Numbered from the stretch's first letter, positions 47,901-59,115 are shown. The stretch: DNA of 64,000 bases from Ophiodon elongatus (GCA_016806645.1 JACSYO010002128.1:2356434-2420433); one strand, 5' to 3'. Notes: generated from the letters alone by a model not told the origin. Translations and numbers: made by a program.

Positions 47901-50900
47901 AATGCTGCCTCATTGTGGGCATCCATGTCTTGTTTGTACGATCAAATAATTTTGCACACAAACATCAAGTCTAATTTACTGAATTCAACATTGAATTTAA
48001 AATAGTCGTGAAATTAAAGTATACAGTACCTGGAGGGTGAAGGGGTCAATGACCTGGCACAGCTGATGAGGCTTGGCATCAAAAGAGGAGGGACGGTGGA
48101 GGAGGCGACCGCTGCAGAACACCACCCAGCCAGGCTCCAACTCTTCATTTCGACAGTACACAAAACCCCTGCACAAACGCAAACACAGAGTATCCATTTA
48201 CGTGTTCTGTACATGTACTAATTGAAAACATGAAGGTGGACCTTTTTGTCGAAATCCCAATCCTTCCAACAGAATTAAGCCTCTTGTTTACCCTGCTGAC
48301 AATGCCAATTAATTAAGAGTACGTCCTTCAAGAAAAGAGTGGGCATGCTAGTTCAAATTGTGGGTCTACAAATCGAAATGTTTGCATGCAATTGCTAACA
48401 ATTGTACTAATTGCTGTAGTATGGGTCCAATGGGAGGATTTCCTTTTAGAAATGTGTTCACAGTTGTTGTTTCTTAAGGAATCAAGAAAACAAGAGATAT
48501 TTCTAGCATACAATTAACTAATTCACGGGCCTAAACCTGGCACATGTATCATTTCTGCAAGTGAAAAAAAGAAAATACTCTGAGCCCTCTGAACTCTAAA
48601 AACACACTGGGGATCTTGACACTGTGTGCCCTCTGCTTACAAACTGGGACATTTGCTGCCAGAGCATTGAATTAAGAGACAAAGAACACAACGCTCTTTT
48701 GTCACTTTTTATAAAAAAAAAAAATCTATAAAAAACAAAATCAATCAAAGACAGTTATGGAGGATGTGACTGTGTACTGCAGGTATTGGTTTAAAAATGT
48801 CCAGGAAATAACAGTGTGCAAAGGGATGCGTGAGTGATAAGTGATATTTTTAGTGTTCTCTTTCTGTCTCTGTCTTTCTTTCTTTCTTGTTATTTTCTGA
48901 ATGCTGCTGATGAAAGGCAGACAAGAAGGAGAGTCACATTACCTCAGTGTCCCATGTAAACCAGAGCCCAGCTTGCTTAGTCCTCTCCCAGAGGAGTTGG
49001 TGGTATACAGATAGAGCCCGTCTGTGGCTAGACAGCGCCCCAGGTCGGTGTCTGCAAGACACAGGGACAATGGATTCAATATAAGGGCAACGACAGACAG
49101 AAAAGTAGGGGGACGTATGGAAGAAGTGAAGAGTGGGAGCAGAGAATTTGGGAGCTGAACAAGGTCAAGGCACCTGTGTGCTTTGTTTAGTTTTTCATTG
49201 AAGGGGACTGTAATGCCTCCAGACATCCATATCTCGTGATCTAATGTCAGGTTACCTTAAAATGTAAATATGCAAACCTGTTCAATGGATATACTGTATC
49301 TCCTGATATACATTTTCTGAAGGTGAATAAATATAACAGAAAGCAGGGCAGTATTATAAGGGTCAATATGACATGCCCAATCCTCTATTTGTAAGCTGGA
49401 AAACAAGACATGTGACCAAGACATATAATTCATCACTACCGGCTAAGAGAACTGCATCTGCTGTGGACAGTTTTTCATATTTTTTTGTTTTATAAATGTC
49501 GAGGCTGATCACACAGATGTTTTAAGAAGGGTTTTTACCTTTACTCTCTGCTCCTCCAGCAGAATTATCAGGTGTAGGCAGCATGTCCTCAAAACCCCAG
49601 GACACGCTGTGTTTGCCCCCCAGAAGGCAGGATGGAGAGCCTGGGCCTCCTTCCAGGAGCAAAAGTCTGAAGCAGGGGAAATACAGGGTGGCTAAACGTT
49701 GGGAAAGTTACTTATATTTATCTTTAAAATGAACCAGAATACTGCCCTCACCTGTACAGGACATCTGACACAGGGAGCTGGCCCAGATCACTTTGTTTCT
49801 GCAGCAGGTGAACTGTGTGGATGAAGGTCTTCAGAGATCCCCTGGAGAATAGTTTAGCAGATTAGTCAGAAGGCCTCAGCATGAAACACAAGTAAAAGCT
49901 CATTATTAAGCATTTCTGGAACTGTAAGTGGAATAATACTCAGCTTGAATTATGGAGTGGATTCGATGTAATGTGCTGGGAATTAAAATGCTATTTATTT
50001 TTAATCTGAATGAAAAACTATTTTCTATCAGATTTCCAGCAGAGAGATTATTTTGTACTGTGACTCTTAGCAGGTTGTAATGAGCAACCTACTTAAGTTT
50101 GTGCAGTGTCCATTTATTGCTTCACCTCACCCAAGACTGAACTATTAACTGAACACATTCAAGTAATTCTAGCTTCAAGGAGAATATATATATGCAAGAA
50201 GAGGTCTGCTGAAATGCTATTCTGGCATTCTCTGGTGCAAAAGAAGTGAGGTTTGTAACTGAAAAAAACAGCTTCAACTGGGCATGAAAAAAGAAAATGG
50301 AAGGATAGATAACAACGAGATATTATTTAATACAATGTCTATAATGAATACATAACTTTTACATGCCACCAAACTTGCGCGGCAGCAAGGGAGCTGAAAA
50401 CTTTTGACTTGTGTATCACCAACACACCAGTGTTACTGGGAAACTGGTATGATCCAGGGAAATCCTGCCATGTGCTGTCGGAAACATATGTTTTCACTGA
50501 TTCATGTTCCACAGTCAACACACACAGATGAGTCATGTGTCATAGTCCCCTTCTCCACCTGACTCTGTAAATATCTTACCAACAACTGATGTCAATGCAC
50601 ATGGCTACGCAGTCTGTTTGCTTACTTTACCTACTCACAATGTGAATTGTATAGCCGACCCCATCAGAGGTGAGGGGTGGTAAAGCTGATAGCTCTTTAA
50701 TTAGCACCCACTGTTGGTGAAAAGGGCTGGATGATTCCCCACAACAAAGAGCTCTCAGCCCTAACAGAGGCTGAACAAAGAGTGGAGAGTTCTGGTTTTG
50801 ACATGTCAAGATCAGTTGTCACCAGCAGAAGTCAGAGTTCAGGCGCAAATGCATGAAAACAAGCACATTCTGCTCTTTTGACAAACACACAAAAAACATT

Positions 50901-52539
50901 GCCACTGAGCTGACAGAGTGCCCACTAATTTAAGTGTGTATACAAATATCAAAATCAACAATTTTCCAGCGACACCTTTATATAACAGTGCAAACATCAA
51001 AGCAAGACTACTTCAGTGTGTGTTGGATGTTTTTTAGCATTGAATCAGGCAAGATCATTTATATAACATGTCCACTGAAGAGAGAAACTAATCAGTCGGT
51101 CAGTGATGTGCTTACTTTAGCTTTGGCTGCCAGGAATAATTGACTCTGATTGCTTGTAAGTAGAGTTACTAATGAAGTAAGGAGTGTTTTCACTAAGATA
51201 CTTTCTTCACCACTGTAGCTTGACGAGTGCTGTAACGGACCATTGTCCATCGTCACGGTTGGACACGCATGTGAACCGCGGAAAATTATTTTGTGCTGAA
51301 TCATGATCTGATCCGTGATATAATCCAAACCGTGAGTTTTATGATCCGTTGCACCCACTAATCTTGGCTGTATTTAATTCTCAATGAGTTCTTATTACTT
51401 GTTACTTCTGTATAAAGTAACAACGGGCCCTCTGTGAAGTGTTTAGCTACTCTATTAACCTTTTACAAAATATTGTTGGTTCAATACACTGTCTACAACA
51501 GCCAACCGAGGGTTCCTAAGAATTAGGATGGGGGGGGGCAGCAAGGAGTAACTGTATGGCCTCACCTGGCACAGGCAAGTGCTACAAGTGCAGCAGCAGC
51601 GTTTTCCCTCTGTCTGTGTGTGTGGAGGATCTGCGTATGAGCCTGTCCCTGTGGTTGGCCTGACTCCTTGGCACCATCTTCCAGCCAAGAGCAAAGCAGC
51701 CCCTCAAGGCCATTGAGGCAGTCAGCGGGCTCTTTGCTGAGGCTGAGCGGCTGGCAATCCCGGAGGCAAGACAGCAGTACCTCTGCTGTGACACCGCAGA
51801 GCGCCGGGTCACTGCGAGTCTGGGACTGCAAAAGTGGAAAGACCAGCAGCAGACCGACCCGGGAGGTGAAGGGCGCTTGTTCAGGTTGCTGTAGCAGACC
51901 TTGCCTTTTGAGCAGGGCCAAGGTCTCCTCATCAGCCCCTCCGGTCCCCTCTCGCTCCTGCTGCTCCTCCAGGGCCAGCTGCCGCTGCGCCCCCCACAGG
52001 CCACGGAGAGCATTGAGACGGTACTCCAGCAGGCGCGCATATGCATTGCTCTGATTCCCACAGACAGCACGCAGACGCTCAGCGAGCTCTACTGGGTTCT
52101 TCGTCTCAAATGTTAGAATCTGGAAGAGAGGGGAAGATAGCAAAAATGAAAAGAAGGGGGGAAAAAAAGTTTACTTTAACAGCAGTGAACATTTTGACAA
52201 TTTGTCAGCACTTTTTAGAAAAGAATAAACTTTAGAGACGTCAGCCATACACACCATGTGATTACTGGCCTGGTCTCTCAAAAGCAAATTAAGTTTTCTA
52301 CTTCAGAGTGAATTTTCACTCAGAAATATGAATTCAAATATAAAAGAAACGCAAAGCAGTGGAGATTATAATTTAACTGACATGGATTTGAATTTGGGGT
52401 TGAGTTCTACTTTACCTGATTTCCCTAACGTTTGGCTTCATCCATAGTCTATATGCTTAAACAGCAACATGATGAAAACCATTTTAGACTGGCATCTTTA
52501 AACAAAACAACAGGTATGGATGGTCTACATCAGTAGACA

Positions 52540-52575
<36 letters not shown>

Positions 52576-55500
52576 CTGTTTGTCGACATGGTATGTTTCA
52601 TTGTAGGCTAACATGCAGTCAATTAATTTGTTAAAACTAAGTTAATTATGTCTTACATGGCTTCCAGTATTTCCACAGTACAACTATGAATCACCTCCAC
52701 AGAATAAACTCTTGTGTCTACAGTTCCTCGTACTATGAAATAATGGTCAGAGATAGCACGGCACATTTGGGATAGCCTATGAAACAATGTGCTTCATGTG
52801 CACTTAGGCAGCATTTCAGCTATTGATTACACTCTGTGGCCCAAGAATCATGGACTAGAAAAAAATCCATTATACCATTTAGCAGGCACAATTTGTATCG
52901 ATTCAATTTCAGAAATGCTACTAATGTTACAGTTACACGCCTTGACTAGATGCTGGGCCTTCTCTACCTTACTCTGCAAAACACTGCTGGTGGGTAAAAA
53001 TAGTTAGCATCACAACACCTACGACAACAGCACTGAATGACCAACCCAGTCAGTCTTAAAAATGGACACGGAGAGAATCTGAATTAAACCTAGAATAACA
53101 AAAGGACAGAATATGTTTTGGTATGAGCTTTGATCTACCATACACAGGAAGAACATGGCCACTTTATTACTATGCAGATGTGCTATATAAAAAGGTGAAC
53201 ATGGCCAGACTTTCTATATTTGTTTGTGCACGATCCTGTTTCCAAAAAGTTTTAATTAACATGCCAACCTAATAAGTCTAACCCACATAGGCTACATGTT
53301 ACCATTTTTGCTCAGGTTAAAATATCTGAGGGATCCTGGGGACATTATCCTGGGAACAATGTAACCATAATTTGTATTTGGTGTAATAGGCACCAAATCC
53401 ATGGTATATGGATGTTGAAAATTTTGACGACATAAAATGCCATATGTCCAATGTCATAACAATTTTGTGTTCTTTGTTGTAGGTCATCATGACTGGCACT
53501 AGTAGAATATACTTAAAAAGGAAATACTGCCTGCAAAGATTAGACGTGTAAAAGTAAAACGCAGCCCTGAATTCATGCATGCTGCTAAACCAAACAGCAT
53601 CTTGTTCATTTTCCCAAGAGAAAAGTTCAGCTGTCAGTTATCCTGCCTTAACCAGTAAATCCATATTGGTTCTTCTTGCTCTTGAGTAGCTTGAACAAAA
53701 AGCTGAGTTCAGAAAGAAGCTGTGTCACTACATGTATGTTGTTCAATTTAACAAAATGAAAGAACAGCGGATTAGGGGTTCAAACCTGCCACATTCATTA
53801 ATTAACCAGTGATTTGTCATCTGTCAAAGCTGCTGATCAAACATATGTACTTATGTTAGGACAGCATGTGGCTGATGGCTGAATAGTAAAGTAGCCATCT
53901 GCAGCTGTTGTACAACTAGTATAACAGATTACTGATTATGCTACTAATACTAGTACTGAATATGATGTGGAATTGAAGAATAACAAGCTGGATATTAATA
54001 GCACCAGTTAAAAAATTGGTAAATAGGTTAGATCAAAAGAGTTTATGCTCTAGTAACACAACCAGCTGAATTTGTACAGTTGAATTCACCACACTGTACA
54101 TTGTAAAATTAAAATCAAGCAGCCAGTGTCTGTTGAGGAGCACAAAAAGCCTTACACCAATCTCAACATACTCTCTTTGTAAAAAAAAAAACCAAAACAT
54201 TTCCCACAATGAAGTGTGGAAATGTGCCAACTTGCCACTTCTCCGATCACATAGCTGTGAGCGAGCGTGACTACTGTTATAGCATACTATTACATATTGC
54301 ATACTATTAGCACAATGAAAAAAATATACATTTCTTCAGGATATTCATTTTTATTTTGAGTGTTTTAGCTTGTCCACATAAAGACACTTTCAAAACAATT
54401 ATTTGAAAAAGACGTGTGCATTTAAGCCAGGAATTTGCAAACATACCCTTTTGTTAAAATTCAATAGATACAAAACATTAGAAATGTACCAAAATATGTT
54501 GCTATATTTCTATTAAGTGCCAGTCATGAAGTGGAGAACCTGTATTGAGAATGGTTGATTGCAGGTGTAAACTCTTGTAAAAGTAAAGTTCAATACATGA
54601 GACTCAAATCACAGCGTGCTGGATGACCTATAGATGTTGTTTCATGTCACATGTCAATGTTGCCCTCAATGACACATGCAGCTATGGCAATAGATAACGG
54701 TACTACCCATATTATAGCTAACATAAGGTATCATTGATTTAAGAGGTTACCTATCACGGTCAGCCCCAGCTCTTGAACATGTGACATTAACACTAGGCCG
54801 CCAAATGTAGACTACAGGCTGGTGGATACTACTAGCTCTATTACATGGCAGAATACCGAAATATCGAGGATGTAACGTTGTTGGCTCGAAGTCTCCATCA
54901 GCATCACTGTAAAGGCTCGACAATATAGCAATATAGCCACGTCCGGTTTTTGCCTTCAAAATAAAAGCCTAAATTCCAGATTAACATCCACTGCACTTTA
55001 GGGCACATTATACCTTGACACTGAAAGTGAAATACATTCTGCTTTGCACAAGGCACAAAACTACAATTAGGAACAACTTGCTAAATATAATAGAAAGAAA
55101 AATGAGACAGATTTTTAAAAACAGGTATAAAGAGTCCACACATCCATACACAGCATATACCTAACACCCAGCATGTGACATAACAGTTCTTCTTTGTGTT
55201 TAGGGAACAAGAGTTCAGGGCATTGGTGAATGAAAGAGAGGTTTATGATCATTGTAGTGTGTGCTCCACTTGCAGTAATAGCTGCACTTCCACTATTCAA
55301 ATACCAGGAGAGCTATGTCCTATTTACTTAGCAATCGACTGTGGTTAAGCTTGCATGTTGTTACAGAAAACACTAGTCTCCACACTGCCATTTGAGGATC
55401 CTAAGAGATGTTCACTGTGAGGTGCAATCTGAGAAGTTGCCTGTCCAAGAAAGCTGCTGCACTGGCACTACTAATAAAGTTGAAGCTTTGCAACTTGACA

Positions 55501-56036
55501 CCTGAGGTCCAGCGATGACATGCAATGTGTGCGCCACCTCTTATGGAGTTATTTGAACATAATATTAAAATTGCCACTCAACTATAACATCACGTTGTAT
55601 AAACCTTTAGTTCCTCAACGTCACACGTGACTGCATTCATGATCAGATGTGTGGAGAACTTGTATTTTGGAGGAGATGACAGGAAAGTATTTGACAATAG
55701 TCGTTTACTTGACACCGGGCCAACAAGCAGGGATCCGGCTAACGTTAGCCCGGTTAGTGAGGGTGTGTTGCAGTGGAAACACATGAAACGCTTTACGTTA
55801 AAATAAACATAAAGACACCCACAGCAATGAGTGCGTGCTTCTATATATACACACCGTACACACATGTGTGAGAGATGGCGTTCACTCACCTCTTGCTCGG
55901 TGTCCCCCTGCTCCGACACTCCGATTTCACTGGGCAATTCGGCCAGATCTGTGACCCGAATGAGCCCGTCGTGGAGGAAAATGGTCTCCTCCTTCACCGA
56001 AAGCCACTGGGACGAATCCACAGCCCCGGAGCCCAT
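20635..56036 (-). CDS. hectd4: HECT domain E3 ubiquitin ligase HECTD4, complete gene
   Basis: Giant E3 ligase that takes ubiquitin from an E2 onto a catalytic cysteine and passes it to substrates; its substrates are little known, and human HECTD4 loss is linked to neurodevelopmental disease. I resolve 76 coding exons (coordinates in the block entries). Every junction keeps phase, giving 13,356 bases and 4,451 residues. The start is the ATG at 56,036 (MGSGAVDSSQW, G at -3). It is the first ATG in frame after an upstream stop; the frame extends nine codons further 5' only through a TTG. Order: helical N-terminal region, CUB-like region (about residues 1050-1191), SPRY (about 2369-2632), low-complexity serine-rich exon (3168-3631), HECT (about 4075-4451). 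The catalytic Cys is about residue 4419, in RVETCMF, 33 residues from the end. Introns 28, 33 and 74 use GC rather than GT donors. Confidence 0.97.
23712..23751. repeat. (AAC)n microsatellite in hectd4 intron 67
   Basis: About thirteen perfect AAC units about 60 bases downstream of the exon 67 donor. Confidence 0.9.
24760..25389. mobile_element. Non-autonomous hAT (Charlie-like) transposon
   Basis: A 630-bp insert in hectd4 intron 65. The ends are inverted repeats: CAGTGGTTCTCAACTGG at the left and CCAGTTGAGAATCACTG at the right, with one mismatch near the tip. Both sides carry the perfect 8-bp target duplication GTGTAGAG (24,752-24,759 and 25,390-25,397), the length diagnostic of hAT elements. 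The subterminal GCGACCCAAAT also fits Charlie-type hATs. A small relic frame near 25,199 (MGQEQNKSKPEPAKKCE) resembles the basic start of such transposases but stops at once. This indicates an internally deleted copy that needs a transposase in trans. Complete ends and an intact duplication imply fairly recent insertion. Confidence 0.93.
26655..28045 (-). other. hectd4: hectd4 exon 61, 1.39 kb low-complexity exon (residues 3168-3631)
   Basis: A single 1,391-base exon bounded by TTTTAG at 28,046 and GAG then GTGGGT at 26,654. It begins with a leucine-rich helical stretch (TTDLAPSIKELLFHLLAEL). A Ser/Gly-rich spacer with a run of nine serines follows, then a basic patch (KRKKVKMKRERAA) that could be a nuclear signal. 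A folded segment around MLWFHRCLTLLMILRHLAN comes next, and the exon ends in a Ser/Pro/Thr-rich tail. A long antisense frame (27,142-27,744, 200 codons) is a shadow of this composition. Confidence 0.93.
30030..30480 (+). other. Coding-like relic in hectd4 intron 54
   Basis: The plus strand, antisense to hectd4, contains a run of protein-like text broken by stops and frame changes, including VFNECKYIWANKFWNKLKL at about 30,269-30,325 and, in another frame, ASNLPLDIETLLWKSNL near 30,420. I cannot name a source; an old transposon or gene fragment is most likely. Chance cannot be ruled out. Confidence 0.25.
30494..30531. repeat. (TTTTA)n pentanucleotide repeat
   Basis: Seven consecutive TTTTA units in hectd4 intron 54. 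Confidence 0.9.
32508..33993 (-). other. hectd4: hectd4 exons 46-50, SPRY domain (residues 2369-2632)
   Basis: Exons: 46, 33993-33832; 47, 33716-33568; 48, 33430-33351; 49, 33063-32900; 50, 32745-32508. The core SPRY pattern is clear: FYWEIEIVSYGD, then GPIVSFGFATEAEKRDGAW, then AVHYNGSSLLQWKSVRLDV, DVAGIGWERSEG, GRVYFTYCGQRL and MWPLVHIQ, ending FGSRPFAYAEG. SPRY domains bind partner proteins and often select substrates. A roughly 18-residue proline-containing insert (TPPPPGQAPK) lies between two strands. The domain is split across five exons by four small introns. Confidence 0.92.
34342..37524 (-). other. hectd4: hectd4 exons 35-45 (residues 1775-2368)
   Basis: Exons: 35, 37524-37371; 36, 37250-36970; 37, 36802-36616; 38, 36520-36439; 39, 36304-36102; 40, 36009-35874; 41, 35681-35499; 42, 35364-35200; 43, 35104-34935; 44, 34673-34558; 45, 34445-34342. 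The exon 41/42 junction encodes KIGSEVQ followed by VVGKGVLGSVGIVMSI, a short beta-barrel-like signature resembling MIB/HERC2 domains (inference). Intron 37 is only 95 bases. Its acceptor is the CAG at 36,521, chosen because a closer AG gives an impossibly short 42-base intron and breaks the frame. Intron 39 (92 bases) is about one quarter (GT)n. Confidence 0.88.
36067..36092. repeat. (CA)n microsatellite in hectd4 intron 39
   Basis: About twelve CA units (GT on the transcript strand) in an intron of only 92 bases, starting about nine bases from the exon 39 donor. Confidence 0.9.
37679..41249 (-). other. hectd4: hectd4 exons 25-34 (residues 1246-1774)
   Basis: Exons: 25, 41249-41004; 26, 40560-40368; 27, 39882-39778; 28, 39662-39574; 29, 39488-39316; 30, 38965-38830; 31, 38746-38602; 32, 38477-38311; 33, 38107-37961; 34, 37863-37679. 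Exon 25 encodes a proline-rich linker (ALTPSPSPLPLTIEEDREF). Exons 26-29 encode charged helices including an IKELELLCSLKEV coiled-coil-like stretch. Introns 28 (donor GCAAGT at 39,573) and 33 (donor GCAAGA at 37,960) are GC-AG. No GT in the neighbourhood restores the reading frame in either case. Confidence 0.9.
38124..38142. repeat. (AT)n microsatellite in hectd4 intron 32
   Basis: About nine AT units located about 17 bases upstream, in transcript sense, of the exon 33 acceptor. Confidence 0.85.
41476..42718 (-). other. hectd4: hectd4 exons 20-24, CUB-like region (residues 1016-1245)
   Basis: Exons: 20, 42718-42615; 21, 42404-42206; 22, 42066-41947; 23, 41858-41754; 24, 41639-41476. The translated pattern HPVRDNY, VHIPGARCLYLRFD, SRCSSQYDYDKL and WGFSCTVRAQ is a beta-sandwich signature resembling CUB-like domains seen in large proteins such as ZZEF1 (family knowledge from memory, not searched). 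It is probably a non-catalytic recognition or scaffold module. Exon 24 returns to helical sequence. Confidence 0.85.
42826..45871 (-). other. hectd4: hectd4 exons 10-19 (residues 565-1015)
   Basis: Exons: 10, 45871-45758; 11, 45646-45506; 12, 45415-45180; 13, 45076-44934; 14, 44782-44700; 15, 44612-44507; 16, 44346-44226; 17, 44116-43988; 18, 43571-43447; 19, 42979-42826. The translation is helical and leucine-rich with no catalytic motif, consistent with an armadillo-like solenoid (inference). Exon 17 carries an acidic PDDSDDSDSS stretch. Exon 17 could instead end six bases earlier (ATC AAG then GTACAG), keeping phase, so its 3' edge is the least certain here. The donor of exon 13 sits 15 bases from a long CA/TA microsatellite. 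Confidence 0.9.
44849..44918. repeat. (TA)n(TG)n compound microsatellite in hectd4 intron 13
   Basis: About 46 bases of TA units followed by about 24 bases of TG units. It occupies nearly half of a 151-base intron and begins about 15 bases after the exon 13 donor in transcript sense. Confidence 0.92.
51225..51358 (-). mobile_element. Decayed hAT-type MITE end
   Basis: On the minus strand the block starts TAGTGGGTGCAACGGATCA and continues through CACGGTTTGGATTATATCACGG. From memory this resembles the TAGGGGTGCAACGG ends common to a class of fish hAT elements. Only one end is recognisable and no target duplication was found. It lies in hectd4 intron 2. Confidence 0.5.
52120..55889 (-). other. 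hectd4: hectd4 intron 1
   Basis: The longest intron of the gene (3,770 bases). It is AT-rich with a 29-base poly(T) run at 52,543-52,571 and no supported exon on either strand. Short frames here are unsupported. First introns often hold enhancers, but none is recognisable from the sequence alone. Confidence 0.8.
52543..52571. repeat. Poly(T) tract in hectd4 intron 1
   Basis: An uninterrupted run of 29 T on the plus strand, which is A on the transcript. Confidence 0.9.
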
Positions 56037-56620
56037 CGCTCTCTCCTCCGACGGCGATGCCAAAGGGGTCGAACATTAAAAATTCAGTGACAGAAAGACA
56101 GAAACGCCCTAGTTCGCCTGCTGCTAGCGAGCGACAATAACAAAAAACGGCCGCCCCTCTTATCCTATCCGACAATTGTGTGAGTGTGTGACGGGGGGGC
56201 AGGTCTGAAACGTGCTGACGGACGGCGGCCGGGCGGAGTACAGACAGCCGGGGCAGCTCCTCTCAGCGTAGCCGGGGTTTTCGTGTCGAGCTAACGCTAG
56301 CTGCTAGCTAGCCGTCTGGCTAGCGATGCTAACTCACCGTCAGGTGTCGTTATAACGTTACCAAGCGGAGTGGGCGTGACACCCGGGGACTAAATCCGTT
56401 ATTGCGCCGCGCCGTTGTTACGAGAGTGTCTTCGTCAGGACGGGGGACCGCATCGGGAGGGAGCTTCTTTTCGCGGAGTGAACGTGAACGCGGGCGGCTT
56501 TCCGTCACGGCCCGGGCGCTGTGTCGGCGGCTGTAGAAGATAACGAGAGTCTCCCAGCTGTCAGTGCGACGCCATGTTGCCAAGGCCAACTTGCGGCTCC
56601 CAGCATGCACCGCGGGCCAG
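56037..56620 (-). promoter_or_regulatory. hectd4 CpG-rich promoter and 5' UTR
   Basis: The 580 bases upstream of the hectd4 ATG are clearly richer in GC and CpG than anything nearby, as in a housekeeping CpG-island promoter, and have no TATA box. A cluster of overlapping GCTAGC palindromes lies at about 56,294-56,325. The CGCCATGTT at 56,570-56,578 matches a YY1 consensus, and CCCAGCATGC at 56,598-56,607 resembles part of a ZNF143 site (motif knowledge; occupancy is inference). The start site cannot be placed exactly. Confidence 0.65.
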
Positions 56621-57614
56621 AAGAAAAGCTGTCAAAAATTCACGAGTGGATTTTGTTGTCTAACGACAAAACATATACATGGAATAATAAGACACGTGGC
56701 AATTATCATTTAGTTTAGAGTTTGTTGTACAATTGTGTAATGAACCTCAAGGTTGGGCGTAGGAGTCATGGTGACCTGCATCTTTGCTATCTGTACTAAA
56801 CGTTTGACTACATTTTAGAGATAAGTTATTTAACTTCACTATGTCAACCTTGATATTGAGTTGTGTGACACTCTACATGTATTCTTTCTTTTTTGTCAAA
56901 TAATCTCAACTTTTAAAGAACAGTGAGAATTAAAAAACAAAAACCCTACAGCCTGTTTTTACTTGCATATTATCACTCTATTAACGCGTAGAATCAGGTA
57001 AAAGCAACAAAAAAAACAAGTGGAGAAAAACATTTTTAGATTTTTTTAACATCAGAATATAACATCTTTATGGAGCCTATGACAAAAACTACCATCAAAA
57101 TTGGGGACCCCTAAATTCTGACACCTAGCCCTGGTGACATTTTTTGGGAGGTAAATTGTCGTTCAACAGGAAAGGATCTTTGAATTTATTTCAAACAACT
57201 GATGCAGCCAATTTCCACATCATACCTTTTAAATAAGAATGCACGACTAAAACACTGATGCAACACATTGTAAGAGCTGGATTTCATGAAATGTAATGGC
57301 AGATGAGGTTCACATTATACTGGTTGTAGTCCTCACAATGCATTTTTTGATCAATTATGTTTTATAAAAGAAGCAAAACATATACTGAAGATACTCTAGA
57401 TCACAAAATGAGAGTATAAATAAATCCCACAACATTGAAGTGTAACAGTGTTTGTTTCCATTAACAAATAGTTATTGTTTTGGAAAGCAGTGTGGATCTA
57501 GTTATGTTTCCTTACTTAATCAATATGCAGGGCAGGTAATAAGATGCCACTCTGTGATAATTTGTGAAAATTCCCATGACACACAATTTTAATCACAACT
57601 AAATTCAAACAGAA
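56621..57614. other. Intergenic spacer between hectd4 promoter and pla2g3 3' end
   Basis: AT-rich sequence of about 1 kb with no open frame of interest, no splice-bounded exon and no recognised repeat. Confidence 0.6.
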
Positions 57615-57861
57615 ACAAAGAATACAGGTTTTTTTATTACATTTTCAATGCACAATCTGATGGTTTTCAGTTTGTACTGCAGGTCTTTATAAATATATGA
57701 AATTTACATCCATGGCATACTTACAAATATTACATATTCAAGAGTTTAAGTCCTTGAATGTTTTCTAACACTGCCATTTAACACCATCAGAGAGAAACAG
57801 AAAGCGCTGCATGAAATGTAAAGCTTATCAAATTCATTGTTGCTATTAACAGAAGCTTAGT
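57615..57861 (-). other. pla2g3: pla2g3 3' UTR with poly(A) signal
   Basis: The region runs from the pla2g3 stop codon to just past AATAAA on the minus strand (57,633-57,638), giving a short 3' UTR of about 245 bases. It is AT-rich. The end is inferred from the signal only. Confidence 0.6.
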
Positions 57862-59063
57862 CTAAAATCGTGTGAGCTGTGCCACAACATCAGCTTCCCT
57901 TACCAGCCTCAGGCATCGCTTATAAAGACGAGTAGGAATCCCTCTTCTTCTGTCATTGCCTGAATTTTGCACCCCAGCAGTGTCTTTTTCCTCCATCATA
58001 CTAAGTGCTTGAAGTAGGTCAGAGGCTTTAGAGAAGCCCCCAGAACAGCTAGAAAAGGAACATAAAAAGTGTCAGAAACCAACCTGATAATCTATTATAC
58101 AAGCAAACTGAGTTCACACATTAGACAGAAGACTGGCACTCCTCTAGCCAAAAGTTGTCTAAGATTAACATGAATAAGTTTATCAGAGCTTAAAACCTTT
58201 TGCGGCGGTGGCATTTTCTCTCGTTTGGCAGTTTAAAGCAGTATTGAGAGACGAAATCCATTAGTAGTTTGGGGAGAATACTGGGTTGCTTGAAGCTTTC
58301 AATCAGAACAGCCAAGCTGTAACAGTGATAATAAAAAGACAAGCAGAGGACATTAACAACTTTACATACACAAACAAAGTGAACAACACGGCAGGAATGA
58401 AACAATAGAGTGTGATGTATATCCAATATGCATTCGTGCGTGACTCAAAGAGAGAAACAGACAAAGAAAGAGAAAGCTGCCTGTGGGGGCAGGCCTTCCT
58501 CATTCTGTTTAACATGCTGCGGATAGGAATGGGCAATAATAGTCTGCATGCATGTGCTGTTGTAGCCTATGTGTGAGTGTTGCATACAGTAGTAGGAATC
58601 ACAATACATAATAAAACATCACGAAAACATCTGTAACCTGCCATCATTTAAAAAAGTATAGGCCTTTTCACAGCAGACTGTTGACTAATTATACAAGAAA
58701 ACCACAGGTGTAATAGGCTCATTGAACAGCAGCCATTTTGACATGTCATGACCTTACGATGACGTTGCCCTGGTTACTTCATCACACTGCAATATGCAGG
58801 TCGAACCTTGAAGTCGCTCAGGAATGCCAAACAAAGTCATAATGGATTACTGGAATAACAGCGTTTAGTTTGGATTGGTTCAAAAGCTGTGTAAGGCTTG
58901 TATTTCCTTGGCCTCAATAGACCACATTGTAAAGCGGTTTCCAGGGAGGAGGATAAAGTTATGCTGAATTATTGGTATTGTGGCCAAAACACATAAGACA
59001 ACACAAAATGAAAAATGTCTAATCCTACTTTTTTTTTCATATACAGCAGTAAACACAGTAGTA

Positions 59064-59115
<52 letters not shown>

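Larger units (their letters stand above)
46963..56036 (-). other. hectd4: hectd4 exons 1-9 (residues 1-564)
   Basis: Exons: 1, 56036-55890; 2, 52119-51566; 3, 49841-49752; 4, 49666-49539; 5, 49051-48943; 6, 48168-48030; 7, 47700-47530; 8, 47430-47238; 9, 47124-46963. Exon 2 (554 bases) encodes a leucine- and glutamine-rich helical segment. Exons 4-9 contain repeated short motifs such as DGLYLYTTNSSGRGLSKLG and DGTYLYWVWSP. These look like beta-propeller-type (PHR/RCC1-like) strands with a Gly-x-Tyr-Leu-Tyr pattern; the fold is inference. Intron 1 (52,120-55,889) and intron 2 (49,842-51,565) are the longest in the gene. Confidence 0.9.

Noticed and set aside
51668..52054. Plus-strand open frame of 128 codons, and a 162-codon frame on the minus strand at 51,582-52,070
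   Set aside because: Both are alternate-frame shadows of hectd4 exon 2, whose frame joins exons 1 and 3 in phase.
56037..56063. hectd4 translation starting at 56,063
   Set aside because: The codon there is TTG, not ATG. The first in-frame ATG is 56,036, with a reasonable start context.
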